This document shows, piece by piece, positions 12,799 to 27,700 of a DNA stretch of 64,000 bases. The stretch comes from Sinotaia quadrata (Eukaryota > Mollusca > Gastropoda > Architaenioglossa > Viviparidae). The translations under genes and the position numbers were made by a program. The notes under the pieces were generated by a model. That model saw only the letters and a list, made by a program, of their open reading frames with translations. It did not search any database and was not told the origin of the DNA. The stretch lies in assembly GCA_028829895.1 (NCBI GenBank), contig CM054184.1, forward strand, positions 20,997,701 through 21,061,700, in the 5' to 3' direction. Position 1 is the first letter of the stretch. Every line of letters starts with the position of its first letter.

Positions 12799-15700
12799 AA
12801 GTCAACTTTCTGCTGCTGTTTGTCATGTTTGTGTTTCTGCTTGTCAATGAATACTGTGCATTGTTTATGTGCTTAAGTCAGGTTTTTGTGTTGCTGCTTA
12901 TAACATACAGAAAAAGTTTGTGTCGTTCTCATCATGTACTTAAAGTTTCTTAATCAAATGATTGAAAGGTACTTCTGAACTTCATGGTAATTGATTTTGA
13001 TTAATTTGATGCACCCAATACCTTCAAATACTTTCTGCAAAATAAGACAGTACTGCTGTAGAAATACAAACAAAAATGGACTCTCACCCTTCAACAATTG
13101 TGCGATTGGCAAGACGAGCACAGTGTTCCCAAACAATGTCTGTCACTTCTCGTGATAGTGGAACTTTTTTATCCACCTCTCGCATCTTCACTTTAAGCTC
13201 TGTCAGATTCTATAGATGACATTTCATAAAATATAATAAAACTACAAAATATGAATGCTAACAATTTTTAAAAAAAATTATTTAGATATATTTTTAATTT
13301 AATAGGTCATATTAAATGTAGAATGACAAGTGATTTTCATGTAAATATTATAAAAATAATTTTAATTTGATAAGATTACCAGTTTTGATTAATTACTACT
13401 ATATATATATATATATATATATACATTAATTAATAATTTAAAACAGTATCTCATTAATAACAACATTATGATAAGGAAATTAAGTTTTAAATTTTAAAGA
13501 TTAAAGATTTTAAAAATCTAACAATAAAAAGATAATAAATTGGTTTTAAAATAAAAATCCATAATTGAAAAGGTTTTAATTCAGTTCAAATAACAAGAAA
13601 ATATCAAAAAAATTAGTTAATTAAAATTTTTAAGCCATTTAAAATTTTAGCATTATAGAGCAGTCCATTTAAAATAACTTCAAGAATCCATTGATGTATA
13701 TGTTCATTACATGATATGAAGAGCCTTAAACCTTACTGTTTATCTTTATTCATTTTTCTTAAACATTAGCATTTATAGTACTACAGTTTTACACTTAACC
13801 TGTATTTCATTGTGAACCATTATTAAGAAAACACTGTTTAAAAATTATTTCCGCTTTGATATGAAAGAAATTTTAAAACAGAAAGGGGCAATACCTTTGT
13901 GCATAAGAGGCAATAAAATACATTTATGATAGATTAGATAATGTTGTCTTGTGCTCTGTTACCTTAAGAAACATGTCCCTGTCCACATATACTCTGTGTT
14001 GGAGGACCAATGTTCTGTTACCTTAAGTAATGTGTCCACATATATTCTGTGTTAGGGGACTTACGTTCTGTTACCTTAAGAAATATATCCACATATATTC
14101 TGTGTTAGGGGACTTATGCTCTGTTACCTTAAGTAATGTGTCCACATATGCACTATGTTGTGACATGATTTCCTTAATGTCCCAACGAACATTATTTATC
14201 TGCTGTAACACATGGTCATAGCTTATGGCACGGATAGCTACTGGACGATAAACAGGTTTCCGCAATTCTGTGGCCATTTTAACAGTCTAGAAAGCAGACA
14301 GCAAACATATTTTGAAGATTAATTTTCCCAAAATATCTATTATAAAGTACATTCATAATTTAATGATAATAGTATAGATGATCAAAGAATAAAATGCATT
14401 CACCTTAACCAATAAACACAGAAATATTTAAAATATTTAATACATTAAAATTTATGCACATAGTTTGTTTAACAAATTACATCCTGCTGTTAACTATTTA
14501 ATCTATATATGAATACTAATTATCCTTCTTTCATTATGTCATAAATGATACAATTTATTAAAAATTTTATAAAAACCTTTAACATGACATCATCACTAAA
14601 TTCTTATTTATGTATAGTTAAATAACAACAATAAATGAAATGCTCTTGTTGAGTCAGTGACTTGCCTGAGTGTAAAATGTCTGAAGAAAAGCTTTCTTGT
14701 TTGGTGGAATAAGTGCTTCTAGATGACTTTCCAACATTTCCAATTGACTGGCAAGGAAAACCCTGAAAGTAAAATCAACGTACAAAACATCCAGACACCC
14801 ATATTCTGTGAGTCAGCTAGGAAATCTATACGAGGCGGGGAGGAGACACCTGTGACAAATGTATACTGACCAAAAGATGGAATATCAATGACAACTATAT
14901 CCTGACCAACATGAGGGGATACCAATGATAAATGTACCCTGACCAAAGATGGTGGGATACCAATGACAAATGTATCTTGACCAACATGTGAGGATACCAA
15001 TGACAACTGTATCTTGACCAGCATTAAGGGATTACCAATGATAACTATCCAATGACAAATGTATCCTGAACAAGATGGCGGGATACTAATGACAACTGAA
15101 TTCTGCAAAAAAAGGGGAATACTGAAGATAGCTGTAATCATGATCAAGAGGGTGGGTGGGACACCAATGACAGCTGTATCTCAACAGTCTACTATAGGAA
15201 AACAGAAGCAACTAGCTGTCATACACTGGAGTAAACAATAACTTGGAACTAACATGAAGTGGTCTGGTTAACCTTTCAAACTCTTGGTATCTGTTTACAA
15301 CCACCTCAGTTTACAACCATATTGTCTTCATCTCAAATTGCTGACATCTGTTTACAACCATCTCAGTGTATAACCATACTATCTTCATCTCAAACTGCTG
15401 ACATATTTACAACCACCTCAGTGAACAACCATACTGTCTTCATCTCAAATTGCTGGTATCTATTTACAACCACCTTAATGTACAACCATACTGTCTTCAT
15501 CTCAAACAAAATTAGAAAAATAAGGGCATCCAATGTTTTCACTGCAACCTAAAATTATTATTTATTATCTTTATTTATTTTTACTGAAGGTTTAAGAAAC
15601 AGTTAAAATTATTTATGTATCCAAGGAATTTGAAACTGTGTGACAGAGCAAAGGAAAAGATGGAATATTAAACAACCAGACCTTCTTAAATAATGAAATG

Positions 15701-18700
15701 GAATATGAAACTGCAAAATGAAATATTAAACCACTAAGGTCATGTTAAATAATGTGACAGAACATTAAACAATAAGATGAAAGTTAATGTAATGGAACAT
15801 TAAGCAATGAGATGGAACTTTAATGTGAAGGACATTAAGCAATAAGATGAAAGTTAATGTGTTGGAACATTAAGCAATGAAATGGAACTTAATGTGATGG
15901 AACATTAATAAATGGGATGAAGCTTAATGTGAAGGAACAAAGTGTGGTGAAGTGGCGAGCTAATGTAGAGACACAAGGGGTGAATCTCCAAGAAGCTCGT
16001 GTGACACATGCCAGTAATATGTTGTCTTTAGTTGTTAAACAAGACAAATAACAGAACACGCCATTGATGTTTGGGTGGGGCCCATTTTTATTCTGTCATG
16101 TAAAGGAACGTTTTATTGGCTGTGCATGCGGGTGAGCAAGTATCATAAAAGTGAATAAATGGATGAATAGACAAACGGAACAAAACAATATAAATACAAA
16201 TTCTTTTGCTCCTCTCAAAAAACTGTGAATAACAAGCTTGTTTGAAAATGAGAAATTAGGTCGTTTATTACCTAATTTGGGGAACTACTCTTTTCCACTG
16301 TGATTAGTCAAACATACAACTTTCCAATGTCACAACACTCTGTGGGAAATAAAGGTGGGGATGAAAATTGTGAACTTCAAAATGTAAAACAAAAATTAAT
16401 TATACAATTTTTACACAGTAAATGGCACTGCTATCAACAATGATAATTCTCATACAACATGGGCATGCATGAATATTCCACATCCACTCAATATATATAA
16501 TTCTCCAAAATATATATATTTAAAGCATGAAATGATAACACACACTGTGTCTACAACATCTGTCTAACTAAATGAAATCTTAGGTGAACAATTCTAGAGT
16601 CACATACCTGTTGTATGATGGGGAATTTTCACATATATTTTATATACATTTGCATTGTTGCATTTAAATTGAACGTTATTGTAATTTGAATGACGTGTGT
16701 GTATTGCGTCATGTTGGTTTAGAAGTGAGATCCTGAATGAATGAGTCGTCATCCAGAAAGTGACTCCAGTGTAGCAAAATTGCCGTTGATGACTTATAAT
16801 TTTTATCTATAATCTATAATTTTTATCTTGTTAACTTTTCTTTATTAAATTTCTTGTTATTATTTTAAACGCGTATTTGTTAGTGAAGTAATTTCTATCA
16901 TTTGTTTTTGTAGTCCGAAGTGATAATCTAATGATTATGTCTTGTCCTCTGTTTGTCTATTTATAATCATCATATATATATTTATTCATAAACATTGATT
17001 CTCAGCGAGATCTGAGTGGGGTCCAGGGGCCAGGGGCCAAACTTGGCGGCCTACCAGTATATCGGCGTAACATTTGCAGATATACATATCTAACCAGTGA
17101 CCCATACTCTGCACCGGCACTTGTAGATGTCTTGTATCATAACTAATTACACATATTTGATATAATTCATTATTACAAAGTCACCCCAGGGTATAGTGGC
17201 GACAATACCAAGTAGTGCATAATAATGAAACTGGATTACTTCCCCTAGCCTGTTAGCGGATTTTAGATTGTGAAATAAAATATAATTTTAGCTCCATCCT
17301 CTTTCCCATGACAAACATTAAACAATGAGATGAAGTTTAAATTGATGGAACATTAAACAATGCAATGTAATATTAAGAAATGAGATCGAACATACAATAC
17401 TGTGATAAATCATGAACCAATAAGATGTAAGTACACATTTAAACATTTTAAAGTAAATTATGTTAATTTTATTTCATAAATTCTAACCACCATTTCTAAC
17501 TGCATCATATGTCATACAGGCAAAGTCAACAGAGAAACCTAATGGCTAACTGTTTCAGTATGCTCAATGGTTTGAAGTCAAACATAAAAAAGAAGCACTA
17601 TAGTTGATGGTAATTCCACTGTCAAAAAACGTTCAGCAAATTACAAGTCCAGTGAAACATTAAAAATAATTTTGATGACTACCACTTACAGTGACTCCAC
17701 TGCCACCGTTCGTTCAGCAAGACCATACAAATGGACAGGAGAGGTGAGGTCAACCACTGACAGCATTCTAGCTGCTGGAATACGGTCCTGAAACAAATAA
17801 AATAAATAGCATACAAGGGCAAAAAATTATATATTGCAGCCTTTTCTATTAATTAAACTCAAGAAAATGAACAGGAAAAGGTATAACTAAACTGACAACA
17901 ATACTGATAATATTATGTAAGATTTAATTAGCAATGAAACTTACCCTCAAGTAGCCCTCTACAACTTAACAACTTTCTTTGTAAGCGACCACTACTGAAA
18001 CTTTAGGAGAAGGTTATACAAGCATACTTTTCCAGTTGATTGACAAAATATCTACTGCAAATGAGGTCAGAGAAGAGAAGGATTATATGAGGATTATATA
18101 CAGCTATCCGTTCCTTTCTAATGCAAACAGATCTATCTGTCCAAACACAGGCTGATTATCTGGAATAATAATGGATATCCATTCTGCTGGAGAGGTCTGT
18201 ATTGACTAGAGACTTCTACTAGTCTGTTCAACCATTATGAAATATACTATCTTCAAAACACAGTTCTGCCTGCATGCCCTGCCAGAATTTGTCTGACCAG
18301 CCAGCAAAGTCTTAATAGGCTTCTCCTAAATAACTCCACAGTGTTTGACCTGCCAGCAAAGTCTTAAGTAATAGGCTTCTCCTAAATAACTCCACGAAAA
18401 CTGCAAACTTTGTGCACATATATCATTAATATGTTCTCACATAAGTCATTAATTATGGTGTAGCAATTATAAACTTTATACAAAGTATGTGGAAATGTTC
18501 ACACACAAGTTGCTACATTTATATTACGGAAGTAACCAACTTTACATAAACAGAAATAGAAAAGTTTATTATATTTACCCGCATACCATCTCCATCTACT
18601 ACAGTTCCAGGAACTACATTCTCAGCAATGAGATTGTCATTTATGCGTTTTAAAGTTATAGGAAGACGATTGTTGATGGTTCGATCCTCTGGAGAAACCT

Positions 18701-21700
18701 ACAAAGAAAAATATGTCACAAAATATCTTCTTTTCCAAATATGTAATAAGTCGGGTTGCTTGCACACTTTAAAAACAGGACAGAGTTAAAACTCAGGATT
18801 AGACACCACAAATTTTAAGACTTTAGTAACAAAGACACATACCCTTCTCTTCATTAAAGGCCAAAATATGACTTAACCTAAAACTCATAATATAATAAAG
18901 TTCAACAGAGTATTCTAAATTTTAAAGAGCAAAGGTTGTGGCTTCAATTGAACATTTACAAAACATTTAAAAGTAAATTATGTTAATTTTTGGTACTTTT
19001 TTCCCACATTCAACCACAGTATACAATAAAAACCACCGTCGATTCTTGATACAAACCTTTCATTATATTCTCCAATACCGCAAACACAAAGATCGCTCAC
19101 AAAATCACAAAAACAAGCCATGGCCATTTATCATTAGCGAGATGGCAAAGTGGCATCAATAACTAACATTTTCAACAGCCGGTGATTAGTCACGGGGATC
19201 AAGATAACCGATGTTAAGTGGCGATTATGGCACTCTTTTGTGCTTGAGATATTAAGGTTCAGCGACATAAAAGAATCAACATAACTGATGAAAAAATACT
19301 AAGAGGAAATTTGGCAGTTCCACTTCAAAAATGGCGACTTAATAGAGTTGGTGAGTTAATTGAGGTCAAGATAAGTGGGATCGACTGTAGAAACTATATT
19401 TTTCTGCTAGATCATAATAAAAGAAAATCAATTTCAACTCACCTTGTCAGTGGCAAAAAAAGAGTACACCTGAAAAAAAGTGGATGTAACATCACATTTA
19501 AGGAGAATGAAACTAAGAAAAATAGTTGTATAAATATGAGTTTGTTGAAATAATGCTGACAATTAAAGCACAGCACTGACTCTATAAGCTAGTGATTAAC
19601 CAAATAGGCTAAATACCCTACTGTGTAGTACTATCAAAATTTGTTTATTAAATACAAGTGTAGTCACATGTTTCACCAAATGCTACACTGTAATACTGTT
19701 TATTAAATAACTGTGTGAAGTCTTGAAGTTTATTTAATATAAATGTGTAGTCATTAATTTTGTTAAACATAATAAGTCATGAAATTTATTAAATATAAAT
19801 GTGTAGTCATTATTTTTGTTAAACATAACACAGAGGTCATGAAGTTTATTAAATATAAATGTGATATCATGAGTTTACAAGAGTAAATTCATAAATTCAT
19901 GAGGTTTGCTAAATACAAGCCTAAAGTCATGAAGTTTACTAAATACAAGAGTGAAGTCATGAGATTTACTGAATACAAGTATTAAGTCATTAGCTTTGCC
20001 AAATACAAATGTAAAGTCATGACATTTTATAAATACATGTGTTAAGTCATTAGGTTTGCCAAATACAAATGAAAAGTCATGATATTTAATAAATACTAGT
20101 GGGTAGTTATGGGATCTGCATTACAACTGTGTACTTACAACTATACTCTAAATACAATTATGCATTTCAATCATTTATTTATGATGGAAGTAAATCTTAA
20201 AATGTGCTATAATGTAAATAGTGTATTGCATTTCTAGGGTCTGACTACTGATGAAAAAGTGTTTTAGTTGCTCTCACAGATTGTTAGTTTGTTAAAGCTT
20301 GAATTATTCAATACAAAAATGCTCTTTTATCAATAAAAATCAGTAGTACTTATTCAAGTGTATGTCATTAAGTTACGACAACTGTTTTACTACAATACAT
20401 TTAATGTAATTCACACAAATGCAGCTGACTAAAATTATGCATGTGGTAAAGTAGAACAAATGCATATTTACAAAAATTAATTTTACATATATTTCTTACC
20501 ATCTAACTAACAACAATTCATCCTGAGGATATGCATATTACTACTCACAGTGTATAGGTAGTACTCAAAAAGCTGTGACATGCAGGTGATAACATCAAAT
20601 GCGATGGGATGGAGGACTGAAATCATCTGTAAATACTTGCCTGTAGACCAGCAAAAGTGGAAATTGAATAAGCAGGTATTGCGAGCATTGCAGAAAATTT
20701 TTTTTAAAAGTATGCATAAACTATGAAAATATATAAATATTTTTATCACAAATAATGCATTTATAAGTATTATTTGTATCATGCTAGTTGTTTTTCTGAA
20801 ATGTTCAAAGTGAATGTACATTAAAAAAACCATAAAGATTTGTGTTCTGGAGGGCATCATACTGCTTAAAACTCAAGCATGCATTGGTTAGTTTGCTATG
20901 CAAGGAAACATAAAGTTTGAGGAAATCTAAACTTCAAAATGCTACAGTATGGGTATGTAAGAATCATCAAGAAAGTATTTTTGTAAGTAAAATTGCTTCT
21001 TCTGAAAACTTGCCTCATATGCTTATAGTAGGAGTAAGATATACATAATCACCAATGTTATTAACTTAAGATATAATATAATGAATAGGTTAGGAGGTCA
21101 AGTATAATTTGCCTTGACTCCGTGACATGCTGTCTGTTTCAATCATGTCCAGACCGTAATAAATAATATCATATTTAGATTGGTTCCAATCTATATGCTG
21201 TCTGTTCCAATCATGTCCAGACCATAATAAATAATATCATATTTAGATTGGTTCCAATCTATATGCTGTCTGTTCCAATCATGTCTAGACTGTAATAAAT
21301 AATATCATATTTAGATTGGTTCCAATCTATATGCTGTCTGTTCCAATCATGTCCAGACTGTAATAAATAATATCATATTTAGATTGGTTCCAATCTATGT
21401 GCTGTCTGTCCCAATCATAAATAGACCATTCTACAAACATACCATACCTAGACTGGGACCAAACCATATAATGTTGATTGCAGTACAAACACATTTCTTG
21501 GAATACTGATGGATTTAAGTTTGTATTTCAGAGGTATGTCCTATCTAGACAGATGGTCTGCTATAACTTTATCCATCCTGGAATGTGTTGTGCTTTTAGG
21601 ACTACATTTCTGTAAGCATATGTTTACCAGAGGGAAAAATTCCAGAAGCTGGGTCCCACCTGGTACTAAATAATAAATACCACTTTTACAGCCAAGTCCT

Positions 21701-24700
21701 GGGTATGGTCACTTATAGGTGATTAGAGTTAATGAATAACTAGTCTTTCCTTAATCCAGATATAAATCTTTCTTTTCTATTGTAATGGCTAGCTATAAAA
21801 TACAACAGCTTCTCTGATTATACTTTACTCAAAGCTATAGCCATTAAGACTATGGTTATTATCCCACAACTTACAATTAACAAGTAAACATTTAGAAAAG
21901 AAAACTTTTCTATTGTAATGGCTAGCTATAAATACAGTAGTTTCTCCGATTACACTTACTCATAGCAATAACCATTAAGACCAGAGTTAACATCCCAACA
22001 ACTTACAATTAACAAGTAAACATTTAGAAAAGTAAACACACCTTCAATAATTTGACCCCAGCTAAACATGTCATACACCGGCTTGCTCTTACCCCCAACA
22101 ATCCTTTCTCTCACAGAATCATATCAGATGTACAAAAGTTAACAGTTTAATAAATTATAAAAGTAAGCCAAACTCCCATGATATATATGCTCTAAGCAAA
22201 TATGTTATAATCGAATATCATTTGAGTAGAAATTCATTAGTAAATTTGTTTGAAAATGTTGTTGAGACTGTTTGTTTCACTTTCTTTAAAATACCCATCC
22301 AATATGTTGTTGTAAAGCTGTCAATACCATCTGAACAATATGAAGCATGGTCATTCTCATGGTCTACTCCACTCTAAGCATTATGCATTGCTTAATACTC
22401 ACTAGATACAGACCCACCACTTTCCAACATCAGAGACCACATACCCTTTTGTTTGTGGTGGCAAACACAATGCCAGTTAATATAACAGATTAGTGCATCT
22501 TTCGTACTGGTTGGCAAAATGCCTGATTGAAAACATCAACAAGATGTTTATAAGACTGCTGGCAACTCTGGAGACTTCTCACATAAAAATTTCATCCAGG
22601 CAAAAGTCATTGCAGGTATGACAAAAGTCAACAGACAGGAGGCCCACAAAACCCCTAACCAACAGCTGTGAGACTTTAAGACCTGCTCACAATTACAGGT
22701 CCCCTAATGATTTTTCACACATCTGTCACCCAGGAATGAATTTATCACAATCTGGTTTGGTCCTTTAACATGGCAATAATTGTAATGGTTCTACTTCAGA
22801 TTATTATCAATGACAATAGCTTAATCAATAATCAATAAGTCACTAGTCATTTCATGCCAATTAATTTTTGGTCCTTGTATTTACAGCCAAAAATACAGAA
22901 TGGAGGTCAAATCTAATGAACTCAACCTACATCTCGATTCATCCTGTCCTTTAACTAAATCCAGTACACATACAAACATGAATACTACTTTATACATATA
23001 TATTCTTTAGTACAACCATATTCTAGCAAAGATAAACAGCCATGACACTTGAAAGAAAGAAAAACATGGGTGGTTAGTAAGCCAAATGTAGAGAAAAAAA
23101 TGTACTTTACCAGAACACAATAAAAAAGACAAAAAAGAATGAACAGGATCAAAAGCAATAGAGATCTGGTAAAATTGCACAAGTTGCAAGCAATACACCT
23201 TTAGCAAGAATGGTACTAAATTTGGGGTGGATAACTCAGTCAATATATTCAATTTATTATATCTTACTGAGGGTCTGAGTGTATGCCACAGTCCTTTTGT
23301 AAACAAATTTGGCATAAGATAAAAAATATAAAATTGTGATAGAAAAAAATATTTTTTAATGAAAGCCCAAAGTAGTACAGAAAATAAATAAGGCCTAGTG
23401 TTAAGCAGAGATATATAAGCTGCATTAAAAAAATAAAACTTGTTTTGAGACTCAGGAGAGATCAGATATAAAGTATTCAAGAAAGAATAAAGTTATGTTA
23501 TATTATCAAGGCTAGTACAATTCTCATTTACATATATAATAGAGTTTACTAACTAAGGGTGCCAAGTGCCAAACAAGAAAAAGATTATAAGCAATAAATT
23601 AATACATATTAATTATAATTATTTGCTTTAAATGCACTATGAATGTGAAAAGTTAATAAGATATGACCAACGTTTTTTTCAAAAAAAGAATTCTGCTTAT
23701 GGCTTTTGAAGTCTATCATTTGTAAACAAAATACCTGCACAAAATCTATTTAAAGACTGCTGATATATAGTATACCTGGATCATGACTAAGGAGTACAAA
23801 CTTACAAGTCAAAGCACATTCAAAAAAGTGTATAGCCAGTACGAATATTATAAATCTAGGATTCAAAGCATATTTAAGTGTATACCCAGTTTGAATATTA
23901 TAAATCTATTTTCAAAGCACATTTAAGTGTATTAGCCAGTACGAATATTATAAATCTATGATTCAAAGCATATTTAAGTGTATACCCAGTTTGAATATTA
24001 TAAATCTATTTTCAAAGCACATTTAAGTGTATTAGCCAGTACGAATATTATAAATCTATGATTCAAAGCATATTTAAGTGGGTAAAGATCCAGTGATAAA
24101 TACTACAAACCTACAACTCGAAGCACATTAAGAGTGGTATTAGTGATGATGGGGCCTTGACGGTGCTGTTTGCCCTTAGAAGATGATGATCTTCGTCTTA
24201 AAGAACCCCTGATTGACAAAAATGCACAATGATGAACAAACAGACAAGAATGACTTCCATTAATAAAGTAAACTAAACTAAAATAAATATTATTTATTAA
24301 AACAGTAAAACAACAAAGATCAAGTTTTATTTTAAATTTACTCTGAAAATAATTGTATGTGAAAGATCAATAACTATATGTGCTTCTCAAGTAAAACAAT
24401 TTTGTTTAAATACATCTGCCCTTGAATTTGAACTTTATGGCTTGTTTAAAACAAAAATTAATTTAAAGAGTCTAATTATTTTGATTCGATGAGGGAACTA
24501 AAGGTAATGAAAATATTATAAATTTTATTGAATTAAATAAAACCCTTATAATTGAATATCAAAAGGAAAGGGTTTAAAATATTTCTTACAAAATATAATT
24601 AATGACAATTTAAAAATAAATGTTGAATGTGCAAAGACAGTCAAAACGGCAGGTCAAAAGAACAATGCTAGACTGAACACATAAGCTTGTTCTTAATGTG

Positions 24701-27700
24701 AATGAATATTTGCAAATAAAAAATAAAACAAGAAAAGATCAGTGAATTAAGAGTCAGAAATTGAAATTACAACAGTTATGATTTTCTCCTCAGAATAATT
24801 TCATTGAAGACTGTTGTTTCGGGCAAAGATGTTTAAAATCTTGATACTCTTGCTTCTTCTTTTCTATATTTGTTTTTTCTGTAAAAACTTTAGAAAACAC
24901 AGCAACTAAACAATAGCTTGTTTGTTTGCTGTTTGTTTTTTTAATCTGTATGATGTACTAATGTGTCCTTTCTCAAAGGAAGGGGAGAAAATACATAAAT
25001 TGTGCACAACAAGGAGAGATAATGTGAAATTCTGCACAAGGGGAGAAAATACATAAAGTGTGCACAGCAAGGAGAGATAATGTGAAATTCTGCACAAGGG
25101 GAGAAAATACATAAATTGTGCACAGCAAGGAGAGATAATATGAAATTCTGCACAAGGGGAGAAAATACATAAATTGTGCATGGCAAGGAGAGACGATATG
25201 AAATTTTGCACAGCAAAATTTCTGCATAACAAGGAAAGACAATAATGAATTCTATAAAGCCATGTGATATGCAAATAAAACTAGAAATGTATGAAAGCAG
25301 CCAACATGCCTCATTCCAAGGAAACTTTTACAAACAAGTGGTTTTAATTTCTTCCTTGCTTACTACAATCGAATACCATGTCCAAGCTGTACAATTTTCA
25401 AGACCGACAGATAGCAATTTCATGAATGCTATGCTTGTCAGAGGATTATCTGTCAAGAATTAAGAGATAAGATCATATTATTCTTTATCTTTGGCTAGCT
25501 GTTTTAATATAATGAGTTTTGACAATATATCAGATGCCATTTCCCACTTTTGAAAAAATATCCATGAAGGCTTAGTTCCTTGAGGGGGTGAGAAGTTGAA
25601 ACCCTCCAAAATTCAGCTAGTTAAAGACAGAACCTTCTTTTGGTCGGATAAGAATGAAAAGTATCACCTGGCTCCTGAATCTCATGACTCTAGAAAAATC
25701 AGTCTTGGAATAAAATAATCAGGTAACTATTTTTTATGTTTTTATGCAGCTTCCATCCACTTATACTATGTCCAAACCACCCACCATCCAAAGTAAGATT
25801 TGGACAGTGGTCAGTCTCCTCCCACATGTACTGTGCACAACCCATTTTCTATCCAAAATCCAATAAGATGTGTACATTGAACAATATCTACCCTGAGAAA
25901 TGTCAGATTTGGAATAAAACTAAAATATTCACTACTCTGTCCAACTCAATGTCAACCAAAGTTAAGTAGAACTTTGACACAAACCAAATGCACTGTCCAA
26001 GGACACTACAGCTCGACCCACTAAGACCCTTCAGTTTATGTCCTTCACTTATGATTATCCTACTTAGATAGATAAACCTTTTACCCTCTCCAACACTTAT
26101 TGTGCTATATCTCCAATGATACCTCGCACTTTGGCCGAACTCTCTGTATCCCTAGACTTGCTCTGATGTTGAACTTTCTCTATTCAGCTCTTATACCAAG
26201 CTGTTAGTTTAGACTGACTCTTTATACAGTTTAAAGGCGAAGTCAAAATATCTACATTCTGCTGTCCTCCTAATTTACACAGTTCAAGGTCTAAGTCAAA
26301 ATATCTCCTTTCTGCTGTCCTCCTAATTTACACAGTTCAAAGGCTAAGTCAAAATATCTCCTTTCTGATGTCCTCTTAGTTTCATTCTTTCCTCTCAGTA
26401 CAAGCATTTGGTTGTCTGATTATATATTTACTTTCAATACTAACTTCTTTTTAAACTAATTAATTTTTAGTAATTTCAAGTACCATTTGCACCCATATCT
26501 TCACTAGCACTTTACAAAAAGAATATTTACAATTAATGAGGAGAACTGGCTAACATGACCTTTTTGTAAGGGTGTATGGGAGAGAGGAAAGAGCTCTAGC
26601 TTTCTTTGTCTCCCTTGTCACAGTGCTTGAGTGTACATAAGTGCTAATTCTTAAGTGTGCATCATTTAGATCTAAACTTGTACTGCATATTTTAACACTT
26701 TTTATTTTCTTTTTCTTTAAAGTGTGCATAAAATATTATGAATTATAAAATAATTTTTAAAAATCTTCTCTAATAATAACCTCTGATGAATAATGTGTAA
26801 TATTAAAAGTTTAAAAGTTAAATTATTCTTTAAAATAATATTTTTTGTTAAAAATGTGAAGCACTTATTTACAAATCCAAAAAGAGATATTGTTTTTTAA
26901 GAAATACAATTTATTTGTCTCTGTAATGATGAAAAGAAACACACATGGAAAACAGCTTCCATTATGCAATGAATACTTCTGTCTTCTAGCCACTTGATAC
27001 AAATTTACTGAAATGATATAAAATAAATATTTTCAATTCTGTTAAGTAGATCATGAACGTTTTGGAATATGTTTTCTTTTCCTTTTACACCCAAAATTCC
27101 TTTCATAAAAATGTACAATTTAATTAACTTTTACATAAACAACAAATAATAAATAGCTGTCAGTAAAAGGACTGTCAATAAAGAGTTAGTTCTCATTTTT
27201 GATTTTTTTTTAAAATTTAGTTAAATAGTTCTAAAATAATTAAGTCAAAATTATGTTAAGATATTTAATTTCCTTAATGAAAGGCAAGATAAAAGTTAAT
27301 TATGTCAATATGACCTAAAGCTGGTGTTGGCTCATGCATTATACTTGTAAATGTATTGTGAACAATGCAGCTTGATGTGTTTAAACAGGACTATGCACTA
27401 ATATCTGAACAAGTACTTACATGTAGTATAGTTATTCTGTAGCATATGCAATGCATATATATAACAATACTAAGTTATAGTAGCACATTCATTCCATATC
27501 ATCACTGTGCATATTAAATTAAATAACACTAACTTATATGAGTGTGTTTCACCAGTGAGTTCATCAATGTAGTCTTGCTTCAATTCATCTGGAATGTCTG
27601 AGTCACTATCAGAATTGGTGAAGCCATCTCCAGTTTCCTGACAAAAAAAAAAAGAAGAAATACTGCCTACAGACTGATAAAGAAACTATGGTAACAGCAA

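Noticed and set aside
19311..19553. 80-codon plus-strand frame (start [12 protein letters not shown]) in VPS50 intron 18
   Set aside because: No recognised domain, no clear promoter or splice context, antisense inside an intron. It could be a transposon scrap but cannot be supported.
24906..25274. Three overlapping minus-strand frames with repeated CIFSP/ISPC motifs
   Set aside because: By-products of the 58-bp minisatellite in VPS50 intron 16.
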